64,000 nt of DNA from Desulfobacca acetoxidans DSM 11109 (lineage in GTDB: Bacteria; Desulfobacterota; Desulfobaccia; Desulfobaccales; Desulfobaccaceae). Both the position numbers and the translations under genes were made by a program. Positions 1 through 6,822 of the stretch are shown here, one piece after another. The stretch is taken from assembly GCF_000195295.1 (NCBI RefSeq), contig NC_015388.1, positions 62,001 through 126,000 on the forward strand. The letters are read 5' to 3'. Every line of letters begins with the position of its first letter. Position 1 is the stretch's first letter. The notes under the pieces are model-generated. The model was not told the DNA's origin and searched no databases. It worked only from the letters and a program-made list of their open reading frames with translations.

Positions 1-600
1 GGCGCATTTGTATAATGTCTGCACCAGGGCCACGGTAATTTTCTTGCCAACAGTCCGCTGGCCGTCGCCAATGACGCCGATAGCCGCCGCTGGTATTTCC
101 AGGAAGGTTTCGATGCGCTCACGCCATTGGTGCAGCAGTTCCTTTGAATGAACGACGATAAGGGTCGGTTGCCGGCGGGCAGCAATTATGGCCAGGGCAA
201 TGACCGTCTTGCCGGCTCCGGTCGGAGCCGCCAGGGTTCCGAAGTCCCGAAAATAGATGGTATCCGCGGCGTCGCATTGAAAATCTTTCAGTTCACCGGT
301 GAACTGAAGCTCGACTTCCGGTAAAAGCCGCCGCTGGTCTTTGATAATCCAAGTCAAGCCTGCTTCCTGCAGTAGCCCGAGCGCCTGGCCGATAAAACCC
401 CGGGGCATAAACAGACGGCCCCCGTTCAAGCGATATAAGCGCAGAGTCTCCGGCACTTTCCAGTTGGAATAGCCCCGCTTTTCGTTTTCCTGCCAAACGG
501 GGTTGGGGAAAGTCAGCCGTTCCTGGAGCTGCTCCACCACCGGGGGCGGCAGTTCACTCAGAGAAACAGCGATCCTGTTATTGATAGTCAGAGTGATCAC
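1..600 (-). CDS. SF2 DEAD/DEAH-type helicase, N-terminal part (runs off window)
   Basis: The first 200 codons of a superfamily II helicase are visible; the rest lies beyond base 1. I start it at the GTG at 600, six bases after a GAGGTAAG ribosome-binding site. An unassigned N-terminal segment of about 100 residues precedes the motor. The Walker A motif APTGAGKT is at residues 125-132 and a motif-Ia stretch (TLIVVHSKELLHQW) at 146-159, in the style of XPB/type III restriction helicases. The DEAD/DEAH box and C-terminal domain are not in view, so the exact subfamily and role (repair or defence) cannot be fixed. It is transcribed away from the toxin-antitoxin pair. Confidence 0.75.
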   Translation of the reverse strand, partial: MITLTINNRIAVSLSELPPPVVEQLQERLTFPNPVWQENEKRGYSNWKVPETLRLYRLNGGRLFMPRGFIGQALGLLQEAGLTWIIKDQRRLLPEVELQFTGELKDFQCDAADTIYFRDFGTLAAPTGAGKTVIALAIIAARRQPTLIVVHSKELLHQWRERIETFLEIPAAAIGVIGDGQRTVGKKITVALVQTLYKCA

Positions 601-677
601 CCAGCTTACCTCTAATCAGCCGAAGCCGTCAACAAAAACAGCTTGCATGTTAATTGTAGTACATATATTCTATTAAA

Positions 678-707
678 GACAGTGTTTACTGTCAAACTAT
701 ATATAAT
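678..707 (+). promoter_or_regulatory. Candidate operator and -10 box of the toxin-antitoxin operon
   Basis: A perfect palindrome GACAGT-GTTT-ACTGTC (678-693) is followed by TATAAT (702-707), 17 bases before the ATG at 724. Ribbon-helix-helix antitoxins usually repress their own promoter through such short palindromes, so an autoregulatory operator is likely. No good -35 box is seen. The element lies in the gap between the divergent helicase and antitoxin genes and could affect both. Confidence 0.5.
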
Positions 708-723
708 AAGGTAGGAAGAAATA

Positions 724-951
724 ATGTCGGTATCGGTGCGGCTGCCAGATGATCTCAATAACCGACTGGATTTTTTGGCGCGCCAGACCGGCCGCACCAA
801 GACATATTATATTCTGGAGGCGCTCTACGCCCAGATCGACGAGCTGGAGAGCTATTATCTGGCCGCCGATGTCCTTGAGCGCCTGCGAAAGAAAAAAGAA
901 ACTGCCCATGCCGCTGATGAAGTGAGGAAGGACCTTGGCCTGGAAGATTGA
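724..951 (+). CDS. Ribbon-helix-helix antitoxin (RelB/CopG type)
   Basis: A 75-aa protein whose N-terminus (MSVSVRLPDDLNNRLDFLAR, followed by TGRTKTYYILEAL) has the short beta strand plus two helices of ribbon-helix-helix DNA-binding antitoxins. The charged C-terminal tail is the usual toxin-neutralising part. The ATG follows an AGGAAG site by six bases. The downstream toxin gene starts inside its 3' end (17-base overlap), the usual arrangement for translational coupling of such pairs. The antitoxin, with its toxin, probably represses the promoter at 678-707. Confidence 0.78.
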   Translation: MSVSVRLPDDLNNRLDFLARQTGRTKTYYILEALYAQIDELESYYLAADVLERLRKKKETAHAADEVRKDLGLED

Positions 952-1201
952 GTATTCCCGGACTGCCAGAAAGCAGCTGTGGGAGCTGGACCTGCAAAAA
1001 GCCAGGAATGTGCTTGCATTTGGCGACGATCTGGCAAAACAGGAGAATCCCCGGGATATGGGGAAGGCCCTCAGTGGCCCTATGGGGACTTTATGGAGTT
1101 ATCGGCTGGGAGGAATTCGTTTGATCTGTGACCTGCAAGACGACTTGGCCCGTATCCAAGTCTTGCGCCTGGGGGAATTTAAGGAAGGAGATAATGGCTA
1201 A
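935..1201 (+). CDS. RelE/ParE-family toxin
   Basis: An 88-aa basic protein. The start is a TTG at 935, after AGGAAGGA; no ATG fits. The opening (MAWKIEYSRTARKQLWELD) and the later strand pattern (SYRLGGIRLICDLQDD, then IQVLRLGEF) match the RelE/ParE toxin fold, in which the 'YRlGgiRli' strand and a C-terminal 'vlrlG' strand are diagnostic. RelE-type proteins cleave mRNA on the ribosome and ParE-type proteins poison gyrase. I cannot decide between them from sequence, though the size and the 'Y-R-x-G' strand lean to RelE. It overlaps the antitoxin gene and is presumably neutralised by it. Confidence 0.75.
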   Translation: MAWKIEYSRTARKQLWELDLQKARNVLAFGDDLAKQENPRDMGKALSGPMGTLWSYRLGGIRLICDLQDDLARIQVLRLGEFKEGDNG

Positions 1202-1388
1202 AATTAGTCCGGCTTTGCTGAAATCCGCCTGCCTGATCGCCACGGGCAGCCCAAAGCAGGCTTTCTATAACATCTGGATTGAGCAAGACAGCCAGGCTTT
1301 TCGGGTCTGTAAGGCTAGCGGCGCCGGGGGCCCAACGCCAAAAGTGTATCGAAGGTTTCTGGCGGGAATGCGCCTGGAAGCGCGCTAA
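1194..1388 (+). CDS. Small hypothetical protein overlapping the toxin stop codon
   Basis: A 64-aa ORF. Its ATG (1194) overlaps the last eight bases of the toxin gene (ATGGCTAA) and is preceded by AAGGAAGGAG, so translational coupling is plausible. The middle (FYNIWIEQDSQAFRVCKASG, then AGGPTPKVYRRF) has the spacing of a shortened WGR-like strand pattern, but it ends before a full domain would. I do not recognise a family with certainty. It may be a third member of the toxin-antitoxin operon or a decayed domain fragment. Confidence 0.4.
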   Translation: MAKISPALLKSACLIATGSPKQAFYNIWIEQDSQAFRVCKASGAGGPTPKVYRRFLAGMRLEAR

Positions 1389-1475
1389 GAGCAAGATGTG
1401 ACAGAGACGCGGGCCGGCGCGGTATTCCTATTGCGGCCATCATCTGGATGGCCCAGGAGCGAGAGAATAATTTAT

Positions 1476-1505
1476 TTGACAGCTTTTCGTATTTTGCTTT
1501 ATAAT
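1476..1505 (+). promoter_or_regulatory. Sigma70 promoter of the TonB-receptor operon
   Basis: A consensus TTGACA (1476-1481) and a consensus TATAAT (1500-1505) are separated by 18 bases. Both hexamers match 6/6, so this should be a strong housekeeping promoter. Transcription would start near 1512, giving a leader of about 230 bases before the ATG at 1742. No operator palindrome is obvious at the promoter, so control may act in the leader. Confidence 0.75.
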
Positions 1506-1624
1506 GATGTGGCGTATGGGAGAGATGAACTCTGCCAAGGCCAAAACGTCTGGAAATGACAGGAACTATAAAATGACTTAGAGCAATTTTGGGTTCCTGA
1601 CCAAATAATTCTGAAAAACATCAG

Positions 1625-1671
1625 CCACGAAGGCTTATCCACCTAAAGGTGGAGACTTCGTGGTTTTTTTT
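1625..1671 (+). terminator. Intrinsic terminator-like hairpin in the operon leader
   Basis: The arms CCACGAAG (1625-1632) and CTTCGTGG (1656-1663) enclose a second stem CCACCT/AGGTGG, and eight T residues follow at once (1664-1671). It lies about 110 bases after the predicted transcription start and 70 bases before the TonB-receptor ATG. It would therefore stop most leader transcripts unless an alternative fold prevents it. The leader between 1512 and 1624 does not match a riboswitch class that I can recognise. Confidence 0.7.
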
Positions 1672-1741
1672 GGGCTGACATGTGAATGGAATCACAATAA
1701 GACAGCGACAGCGCTTTGGCTGAAAGGGGAGGAAGGTCGTG

Positions 1742-3862
1742 ATGAAAAAACAGGTCTATGTCATTAGCATCTTCATTAGTCTAATGATGCTGGTCATGGT
1801 ATGGTTGCCAATCCTGGCACAGGCCCAGGAGCTGGAGGCATCACCGCCAGCGCTCCAGGGAGAGGAAGCGGGTCAGGCGCAGAGTCAGGAAACTGTCCAG
1901 ATGGTTGACGAAATTGCGGTGACTGCCAGCCGCACCGAAATGCGGGTCTTTGACACCCCCCAGAGTGTTACGGTCATCACCAGGGAGCAGATCAAGGCCT
2001 CGCCGTTTGAAAATGTGGAGGATATCGTGCGCCAGGCGGCGGGTGTGTATAATTTTCGTCACTTTGCGCTGCACACCAACGGCATTGCCAGTCCCCTAAA
2101 GATGCGGGGCGTGGGGTCCAACCGGGTTTTATTTCTGGTGGATGGCGTTCCCCAAAACGATAATTTTAATAACTCCATTGCCTGGGTGGCCTTCGGGTAT
2201 ATTCCGAAAAAGGCCATTGAGCGCATTGAAATTGTGCGCGGTCCCATGTCGGCCCTGTACGGTTCCGAGGGCCTGGGGGGGGTCATTAATGTCATTACCA
2301 GAAACCCCCAGGAACCCCGGGAGAGCAACGTCACCGGCAAGGCCGGCAACGGCAATACCTTTGGCGGAGATATCTTTCATTCCCAAAAATTCGGTGATGC
2401 CGGGGTCCTCCTGACCGGCGGCTACGACAAAAGCCATGGTTTTTTTATGGATTCCCCCATCCAGCCCTACACTATCAAACGCTACAGCCAGGTGGGCAAG
2501 ATTTTCGGCAAGGCGACCTATGATTTCAGCCCCCAGTCACATCTAAGGTACACCCAAATTTTTTATATCCATAATCAGGGCCAGGGGCGGCCAAATTTCC
2601 ATAATACCTTAGGGTTGAACCAATTTATCCTGGCGTATGAGCACAAATGGGACACGGTGGTTTTTAAAGGGGTCACCTATCTGAATCAAGCGAACAAGAC
2701 AGCCTTTCAAGATGCCACCGGCGATAACTACAGCTCTCTCAATCGCAAGGAGATATTCCCCGGGCCGTCAGTCTGGGGACTTGATCTGCAAACGAACCTA
2801 TTCCCGTCAAACTGGGCCACTATCACTGCTGGGGCAGCGATTAAAAAAATCTGGTGGAAATACGATGAAGACTATATGAAGGTTATCCGGGATGGCGGCG
2901 CCCAAGGTGAGCAACTCTTCCTGTCCCCGTTTATCAATGCTGATTTCTCTTTCTTCAACCATAAATTGATCGTCAATATGGGGGCGCGCTATGACTGGAT
3001 AGAATCCTCCCAGGGCCGGAACTGGGATAGCCTTCCTGACGGTGGCCGCGCAGCGTATGACAATTCGTATCCCACCAGTCAGTGGGATAATTTTTCTCCC
3101 AAGGGTGGGGTGACCTACCATCCTGATGAGAAAACAGCCCTGAAGGTCACGGCCGGCACCGGGTTTCGGGCTCCCAGCCTTTTCGAACTCTATAAAATTC
3201 AGGTTAGGGGTGGAGGGACGTTCTTCCGGTTTGCCAATCCCTTCCTGCAACCGGAAAAGATTACCTCGTATGATGTGGGCGCCGAGCGATTCTTTACCGA
3301 CCAACTGTGGGGCAGGGTGACGTTTTATCAGTCCTGGGCCTCGGACTATATCGGGGATCGACTGCTGAACTCCTACATAAAAAAGAAGAAAACCTTTTCG
3401 GAATATAAACTCGAAAATATTTCCAAGGTTGATATCCACGGCCTTGAAGTGGAGTTGAAGTGGGACGTCAGGAAAGATCTATCATTGTTCAGCAATTATA
3501 CCTATAATATTTCAAAAATTGCCAAAGATGACAATGATCCTGAGTTGGAGGGGAAATATCTACCAACGGACCCCTTGCATAAATTTCATTTTGGCGTGTG
3601 GTATAAAAATCCTCAGTATGTCAATGTTCTTTTGCAGGGAAGTTATTACATCAACATCTATTATGACAATGAAAACACCTTTAAAAATGGCGGCTATTTT
3701 ACCATGGATGCCTCAATTTCCCGCCGATTTTTCGATAAGGTGGAACTAACGTTGGACCTGGAAAACATTTTTAACCGAAAATATCCGTTATTTATGGCGA
3801 CGGATGGCACTACCATCGTACCCGGCTTCCTGGCCATGGGGAAGTTGACGTTGTATTTTTGA
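1742..3862 (+). CDS. TonB-dependent outer-membrane receptor
   Basis: A 706-aa receptor starting at the ATG at 1742, five bases after GAGGAAGG (the GTG at 1739 is less likely). The signal peptide spans about residues 1-29. A TonB-box-like 'DEIAVTASR' comes next, then a plug domain with typical blocks (DTPQSVTVITREQI, VLFLVDGVP, IERIEIVRGPMSALYGS, GGVINVITR). The C-terminal 22-strand barrel carries 'AGTGFRAPSLFELY' and ends in the aromatic 'GKLTLYF' recognised by the outer-membrane assembly machinery. The substrate is not readable from sequence. The downstream DUF4198-like and NikL-like genes suggest a metal or metal chelate, possibly nickel, cobalt or a corrinoid. Confidence 0.9.
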   Translation: MKKQVYVISIFISLMMLVMVWLPILAQAQELEASPPALQGEEAGQAQSQETVQMVDEIAVTASRTEMRVFDTPQSVTVITREQIKASPFENVEDIVRQAAGVYNFRHFALHTNGIASPLKMRGVGSNRVLFLVDGVPQNDNFNNSIAWVAFGYIPKKAIERIEIVRGPMSALYGSEGLGGVINVITRNPQEPRESNVTGKAGNGNTFGGDIFHSQKFGDAGVLLTGGYDKSHGFFMDSPIQPYTIKRYSQVGKIFGKATYDFSPQSHLRYTQIFYIHNQGQGRPNFHNTLGLNQFILAYEHKWDTVVFKGVTYLNQANKTAFQDATGDNYSSLNRKEIFPGPSVWGLDLQTNLFPSNWATITAGAAIKKIWWKYDEDYMKVIRDGGAQGEQLFLSPFINADFSFFNHKLIVNMGARYDWIESSQGRNWDSLPDGGRAAYDNSYPTSQWDNFSPKGGVTYHPDEKTALKVTAGTGFRAPSLFELYKIQVRGGGTFFRFANPFLQPEKITSYDVGAERFFTDQLWGRVTFYQSWASDYIGDRLLNSYIKKKKTFSEYKLENISKVDIHGLEVELKWDVRKDLSLFSNYTYNISKIAKDDNDPELEGKYLPTDPLHKFHFGVWYKNPQYVNVLLQGSYYINIYYDNENTFKNGGYFTMDASISRRFFDKVELTLDLENIFNRKYPLFMATDGTTIVPGFLAMGKLTLYF

Positions 3863-3886
3863 TTGTGCGTATCCGGGAGAACAACT

Positions 3887-4594
3887 GTGAAAAGATTCAT
3901 TCTCTTTCTTATTATCAGTATCATGCTGACCTCGGTCACTCAGGCTCATTACCTGTGGGTGGAACGGCAAGACAATGCGTATCTCATCGCCCGAGGCCTT
4001 TTGCCTGACAAACTGTATCCTTACGCGCCCACCAGCATCAAGGAAATCAAAGCCTTCGATACAACGGGAAAACTTCTGACCGGGCAACGGCTTGACGGAG
4101 CCGACACAGTGCGTCTCCAGACCAAGAGCGCCCCGGCCATGGTTACGGTATTGGCCGAGTGGGGCTATCGCGTCAATACGCCAACCGGGAAAGAGTTTCT
4201 CACCAAGCAGGAGGCCATAGACAAGGGTCTCAAGGTTGAGGAGGCCTTTTTTTCCACGCAGATCGGCAAGACCATCTTTGCTTTCGGCGAAGCTTTGACC
4301 AAACCGGTGGGGCTGAAATTTGAGGCGGTGCCGTTAAAGGATCCCCTCACCTTAGCACCGGAAGAGGAGTTGCCGGTGCAGTTTTTTTTCCAGGGGGCGC
4401 CCCTGACCGGTTGCCGGGTCAGGGTGGGGAAGGTGAAAGATTGGTTGGAAACTGATAGCCAAGGCGTGGTTCGAGTCAAACTGCCGGAACCAGGGTATCA
4501 GGCGATTTTTGCCAGCCATCGGACGCCGGCCCCGAACAGAGCCGATATCGACTATGTGCTCTATACCACCTTTTTGACTTTTCAGAAAAAATGA
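3887..4594 (+). CDS. Exported DUF4198/NikK-like protein
   Basis: A 235-aa protein. I use the GTG at 3887 (VKRFILFLII), preceded by GGGAGA, because it places the signal peptide at the very N-terminus. The predicted cleavage after TQA leaves 'HYLWVERQ' as mature N-terminus. That pattern (an early His after the signal peptide, then 'W' and two beta-rich domains) is typical of DUF4198 proteins, which in many anaerobes accompany nickel/cobalt ECF transporters (NikK). The C-terminal half resembles a beta-sandwich carrier (GCRVRVGKVKDWLETDSQG). It is 24 bases after the receptor gene and surely cotranscribed. Metal binding is inferred from family and context only. Confidence 0.65.
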   Translation: MKRFILFLIISIMLTSVTQAHYLWVERQDNAYLIARGLLPDKLYPYAPTSIKEIKAFDTTGKLLTGQRLDGADTVRLQTKSAPAMVTVLAEWGYRVNTPTGKEFLTKQEAIDKGLKVEEAFFSTQIGKTIFAFGEALTKPVGLKFEAVPLKDPLTLAPEEELPVQFFFQGAPLTGCRVRVGKVKDWLETDSQGVVRVKLPEPGYQAIFASHRTPAPNRADIDYVLYTTFLTFQKK

Positions 4595-4642
4595 TATGTT
4601 TGAGAAAGATCGGCATTCATACCATAAAAGGAGAAATATATT

Positions 4643-5152
4643 GTGGTTCAAGCACGTTGTTGGGAATTAGCGGCCTTCCTGGGCATGCTTTTCTTGCTGC
4701 CGCAGCCGGCGCTTCCCCACGGGGTAGAAGGCTCGATTGAAAAAGGGGGCCTGGTGGTTGTAGCCAAATATGTTGGTGACGAACCCATGAGCTACGCCAA
4801 AGTCACGATTACTTCCCCGGCATCCGAGAAACCTTTCCAAACCGGCCGCGCCGACCACAACGGCAAGTTCGCTTTCGTGCCAGATCTCCCAGGGGAATGG
4901 CGCTTCGTGGCAGACGACGAAATGGGACACCGTCTGAGTATGACAGTGAAGGTGGACGAAAACAGCCTGGCCGAACCGACGGGCCCGCTGCCCCAACCGC
5001 CGTCCGGTTCAAAAGACCTGACTTCCAGGGCCTTTTTCGGGGTTGCTGTATTCCTGATGGCAGCCAGCCTGATGTTTTGGTGGCAAGGGAAAAAAGTCAG
5101 GCAAGGCGCGATGCTTGCCCAGGCCAAAAAGAAACCGGATACAACCACGTAA
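4643..5152 (+). CDS. Membrane-anchored NikL-like envelope protein
   Basis: A 169-aa protein starting at the GTG at 4643, nine bases after AAGGAG. It has an N-terminal signal/membrane segment and a small beta-sandwich of the carboxypeptidase-regulatory type (MSYAKVTITSPASEKPFQTG, then GKFAFVPDLPGEWRFVADDE). A Pro-rich linker is followed by one C-terminal transmembrane helix (AFFGVAVFLMAASLMFWW) and a basic cytoplasmic tail. Two membrane segments around a short extracytoplasmic domain is the architecture described for NikL, the partner of NikK in some nickel ECF transporters. No NikM/Q/O genes are in the window, so this role is a hypothesis. Confidence 0.55.
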   Translation: MVQARCWELAAFLGMLFLLPQPALPHGVEGSIEKGGLVVVAKYVGDEPMSYAKVTITSPASEKPFQTGRADHNGKFAFVPDLPGEWRFVADDEMGHRLSMTVKVDENSLAEPTGPLPQPPSGSKDLTSRAFFGVAVFLMAASLMFWWQGKKVRQGAMLAQAKKKPDTTT

Positions 5153-5161
5153 GGATTCTTT

Positions 5162-6025
5162 ATGAAGCTGAAATTTTCTCTGCTTGGCCTTATTTTTCTC
5201 TTGCTAACGTTTATGGCCTGCCCCGGTATGGCTGCGCCGCCACCGGCGGGGAAATTTTTCCTGGTGGGATTAGGACCGGCCGGTCCGGAGCACACTACCT
5301 TAAAGGCCCTGGAAACCATAAAAAAAGCCGATCTGGTTCTGTGCCACCCGGAGTTGGCGGTGCCCTTCCAAACATATCTGCAGGGCAAGGAGGTCTTTGA
5401 CCCCTGGAAAGAATTATGGGTCAACCCCGAGAAGAAAAATCTCAAACCGGAGGAACGGCGGGAGTTGCTGGCTGAGAAAGAAAAACAGAGGGATGAATTT
5501 ATCAAGCAGATGAAGGTCCGTTTGAGCCAGGGACAGAACATTGCCCTGCTCACGGGGGGCGATCCCACCGTCTATAGCCGGACCTTCTGGCTCATGAAAG
5601 GACTGGACGACGACGCCGTGGAAATTATTCCCGGCCTGGGAGCGATCACCGCCTCCATGGCCGCGCTGAAGCGGGCCAGCACCGGGGCCAAGGCGCGCTT
5701 TGTGCTCCAAACGGCAGCCCGTAGTTTTCTCGGAAAAACGGACCCGGATGACCTGGCCAGGAACCTGTCCAAATACAATGGCACGCTGGTCTTTTATATG
5801 GGTCTGAAAGAAATCGACAACCTGCTGAATACCTTAAAGAAGTACAATCCGGGCGACCTGCCTGTGGCGATCGTGTATTATGCCGGCTATCCCGACAAAG
5901 AAAAAGTGGTGAAAGGCACGTTGGATACTATTCTGGCCAAGATCACCCCGGAACAGGAAAAATGGTGGGGGATGATCGTCGTCGGCAGGTGTTTGGCAGG
6001 ACCCGGCTTTGAGATGAATGAGTAA
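5162..6025 (+). CDS. Tetrapyrrole-methylase-family protein with a signal peptide
   Basis: A 287-aa protein whose ATG (5162) follows AAGGA by six bases. Residues 1-25 form a clear export signal (basic start, 'LLGLIFLLLTFMACPGMAA'). The remainder is a SAM-dependent tetrapyrrole (precorrin) methylase: 'FFLVGLGPAGPEHTTLKALE' is the N-terminal VGxGPGxxxLLT motif, 'IALLTGGDPTVYSR' the GDP motif and 'EIIPGLGAITASMAALKR' the PGxxS/A motif. Homologues in cobalamin and sirohaem synthesis are cytoplasmic, because SAM is. An exported version is odd and may instead bind a tetrapyrrole or metal complex. It ends the TonB/NikK-like/NikL-like operon. Confidence 0.8.
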   Translation: MKLKFSLLGLIFLLLTFMACPGMAAPPPAGKFFLVGLGPAGPEHTTLKALETIKKADLVLCHPELAVPFQTYLQGKEVFDPWKELWVNPEKKNLKPEERRELLAEKEKQRDEFIKQMKVRLSQGQNIALLTGGDPTVYSRTFWLMKGLDDDAVEIIPGLGAITASMAALKRASTGAKARFVLQTAARSFLGKTDPDDLARNLSKYNGTLVFYMGLKEIDNLLNTLKKYNPGDLPVAIVYYAGYPDKEKVVKGTLDTILAKITPEQEKWWGMIVVGRCLAGPGFEMNE

Positions 6026-6105
6026 AAGAAATGAGTGCATCTTAAAGAATGGCTATAGAGTTCATGGTCTAGCCTCATTTTATGAAGCCGCACCTTCTCT
6101 AAACC

Positions 6106-6822
6106 TTATCTCCTGGTTTTCAAAGAAAGCAATTCCTCCCTTTCCAGCGGATGCTCTCTTTCCTGTTCCTCTCTGGTAATCTTCCCGTGCCACCAGACCA
6201 GGCTGCCGGGAAATTTTCCGGGGCGGAGGTGGACGTGATACATATGCCAGATAAACAGCGCCAGCGCCGCCAGTATGGCTTCGTGGTAGTGAGCCTCCCG
6301 GGCGGCCCCGGATACAGCGGTTGCCGCCCCGGGGGGCAGCCAGACCGCCACCTGGGCCGGATACAGCATGATGAACCCTGTCCCGATCATGATGATGCTT
6401 CCCCAAAACACGGCCCAATAGTCGAATTTTTCGAAATAGGCAAAGCGGCCGAAACTCGGGGGCGTATCGGTTTTGCCCAGGAAGTACAGAATATTTTGAT
6501 AAAAATCGCGGAAATCCTTTTTCCGGGGCAACATGAGCAGAAAGTCCCGGCGGCCGGCAGGATGAATCAGTATATAAAGGATGTGGTAGCCAAAAGCGAA
6601 GAGCAGCAGGAAACCGGCGGCAATATGCACCGTGCGCACCCTCTCAATACCGCCGAAACCATCTATGACGCCGGCCGGGAAGGGGGAAAAGGGATAGCGC
6701 AGGCCCCACATGGGGATGGCGGTGATCACCAGGATGATGACGCTGATAAACAGCAAGAAATGCTGCAGGCGAAAGTAGAGATCAAAGCGCTGGACCTCTA
6801 CTGCCGCATCCCTCTTAGTCAC
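6106..6822 (-). CDS. Cytochrome b membrane subunit (formate-dehydrogenase-gamma/b561 type)
   Basis: A 238-aa integral membrane protein. I start it at the GTG at 6822, which overlaps the stop of the octahaem gene (GTGACTAA) and follows AAGGGAGG; longer reading frames are shadows of that gene. Four hydrophobic helices carry haem-ligand-type histidines: RLQH near the start, 'VHIAAGFLLLFAFGYHILY', and 'WHMYHVHL' near the end. This is the usual diahaem b quinone module. Together with the membrane-anchored octahaem cytochrome it probably forms a quinol:cytochrome complex on the outer face of the inner membrane. The partner reductase or acceptor is unknown. Confidence 0.78.
   Translation of the reverse strand: MTKRDAAVEVQRFDLYFRLQHFLLFISVIILVITAIPMWGLRYPFSPFPAGVIDGFGGIERVRTVHIAAGFLLLFAFGYHILYILIHPAGRRDFLLMLPRKKDFRDFYQNILYFLGKTDTPPSFGRFAYFEKFDYWAVFWGSIIMIGTGFIMLYPAQVAVWLPPGAATAVSGAAREAHYHEAILAALALFIWHMYHVHLRPGKFPGSLVWWHGKITREEQEREHPLEREELLSLKTRR

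Noticed and set aside
1512-1624. Cobalamin, TPP, Moco, fluoride or NiCo riboswitch in the TonB-operon leader
   Set aside because: I looked for their conserved boxes and found none; only the terminator hairpin is supported.
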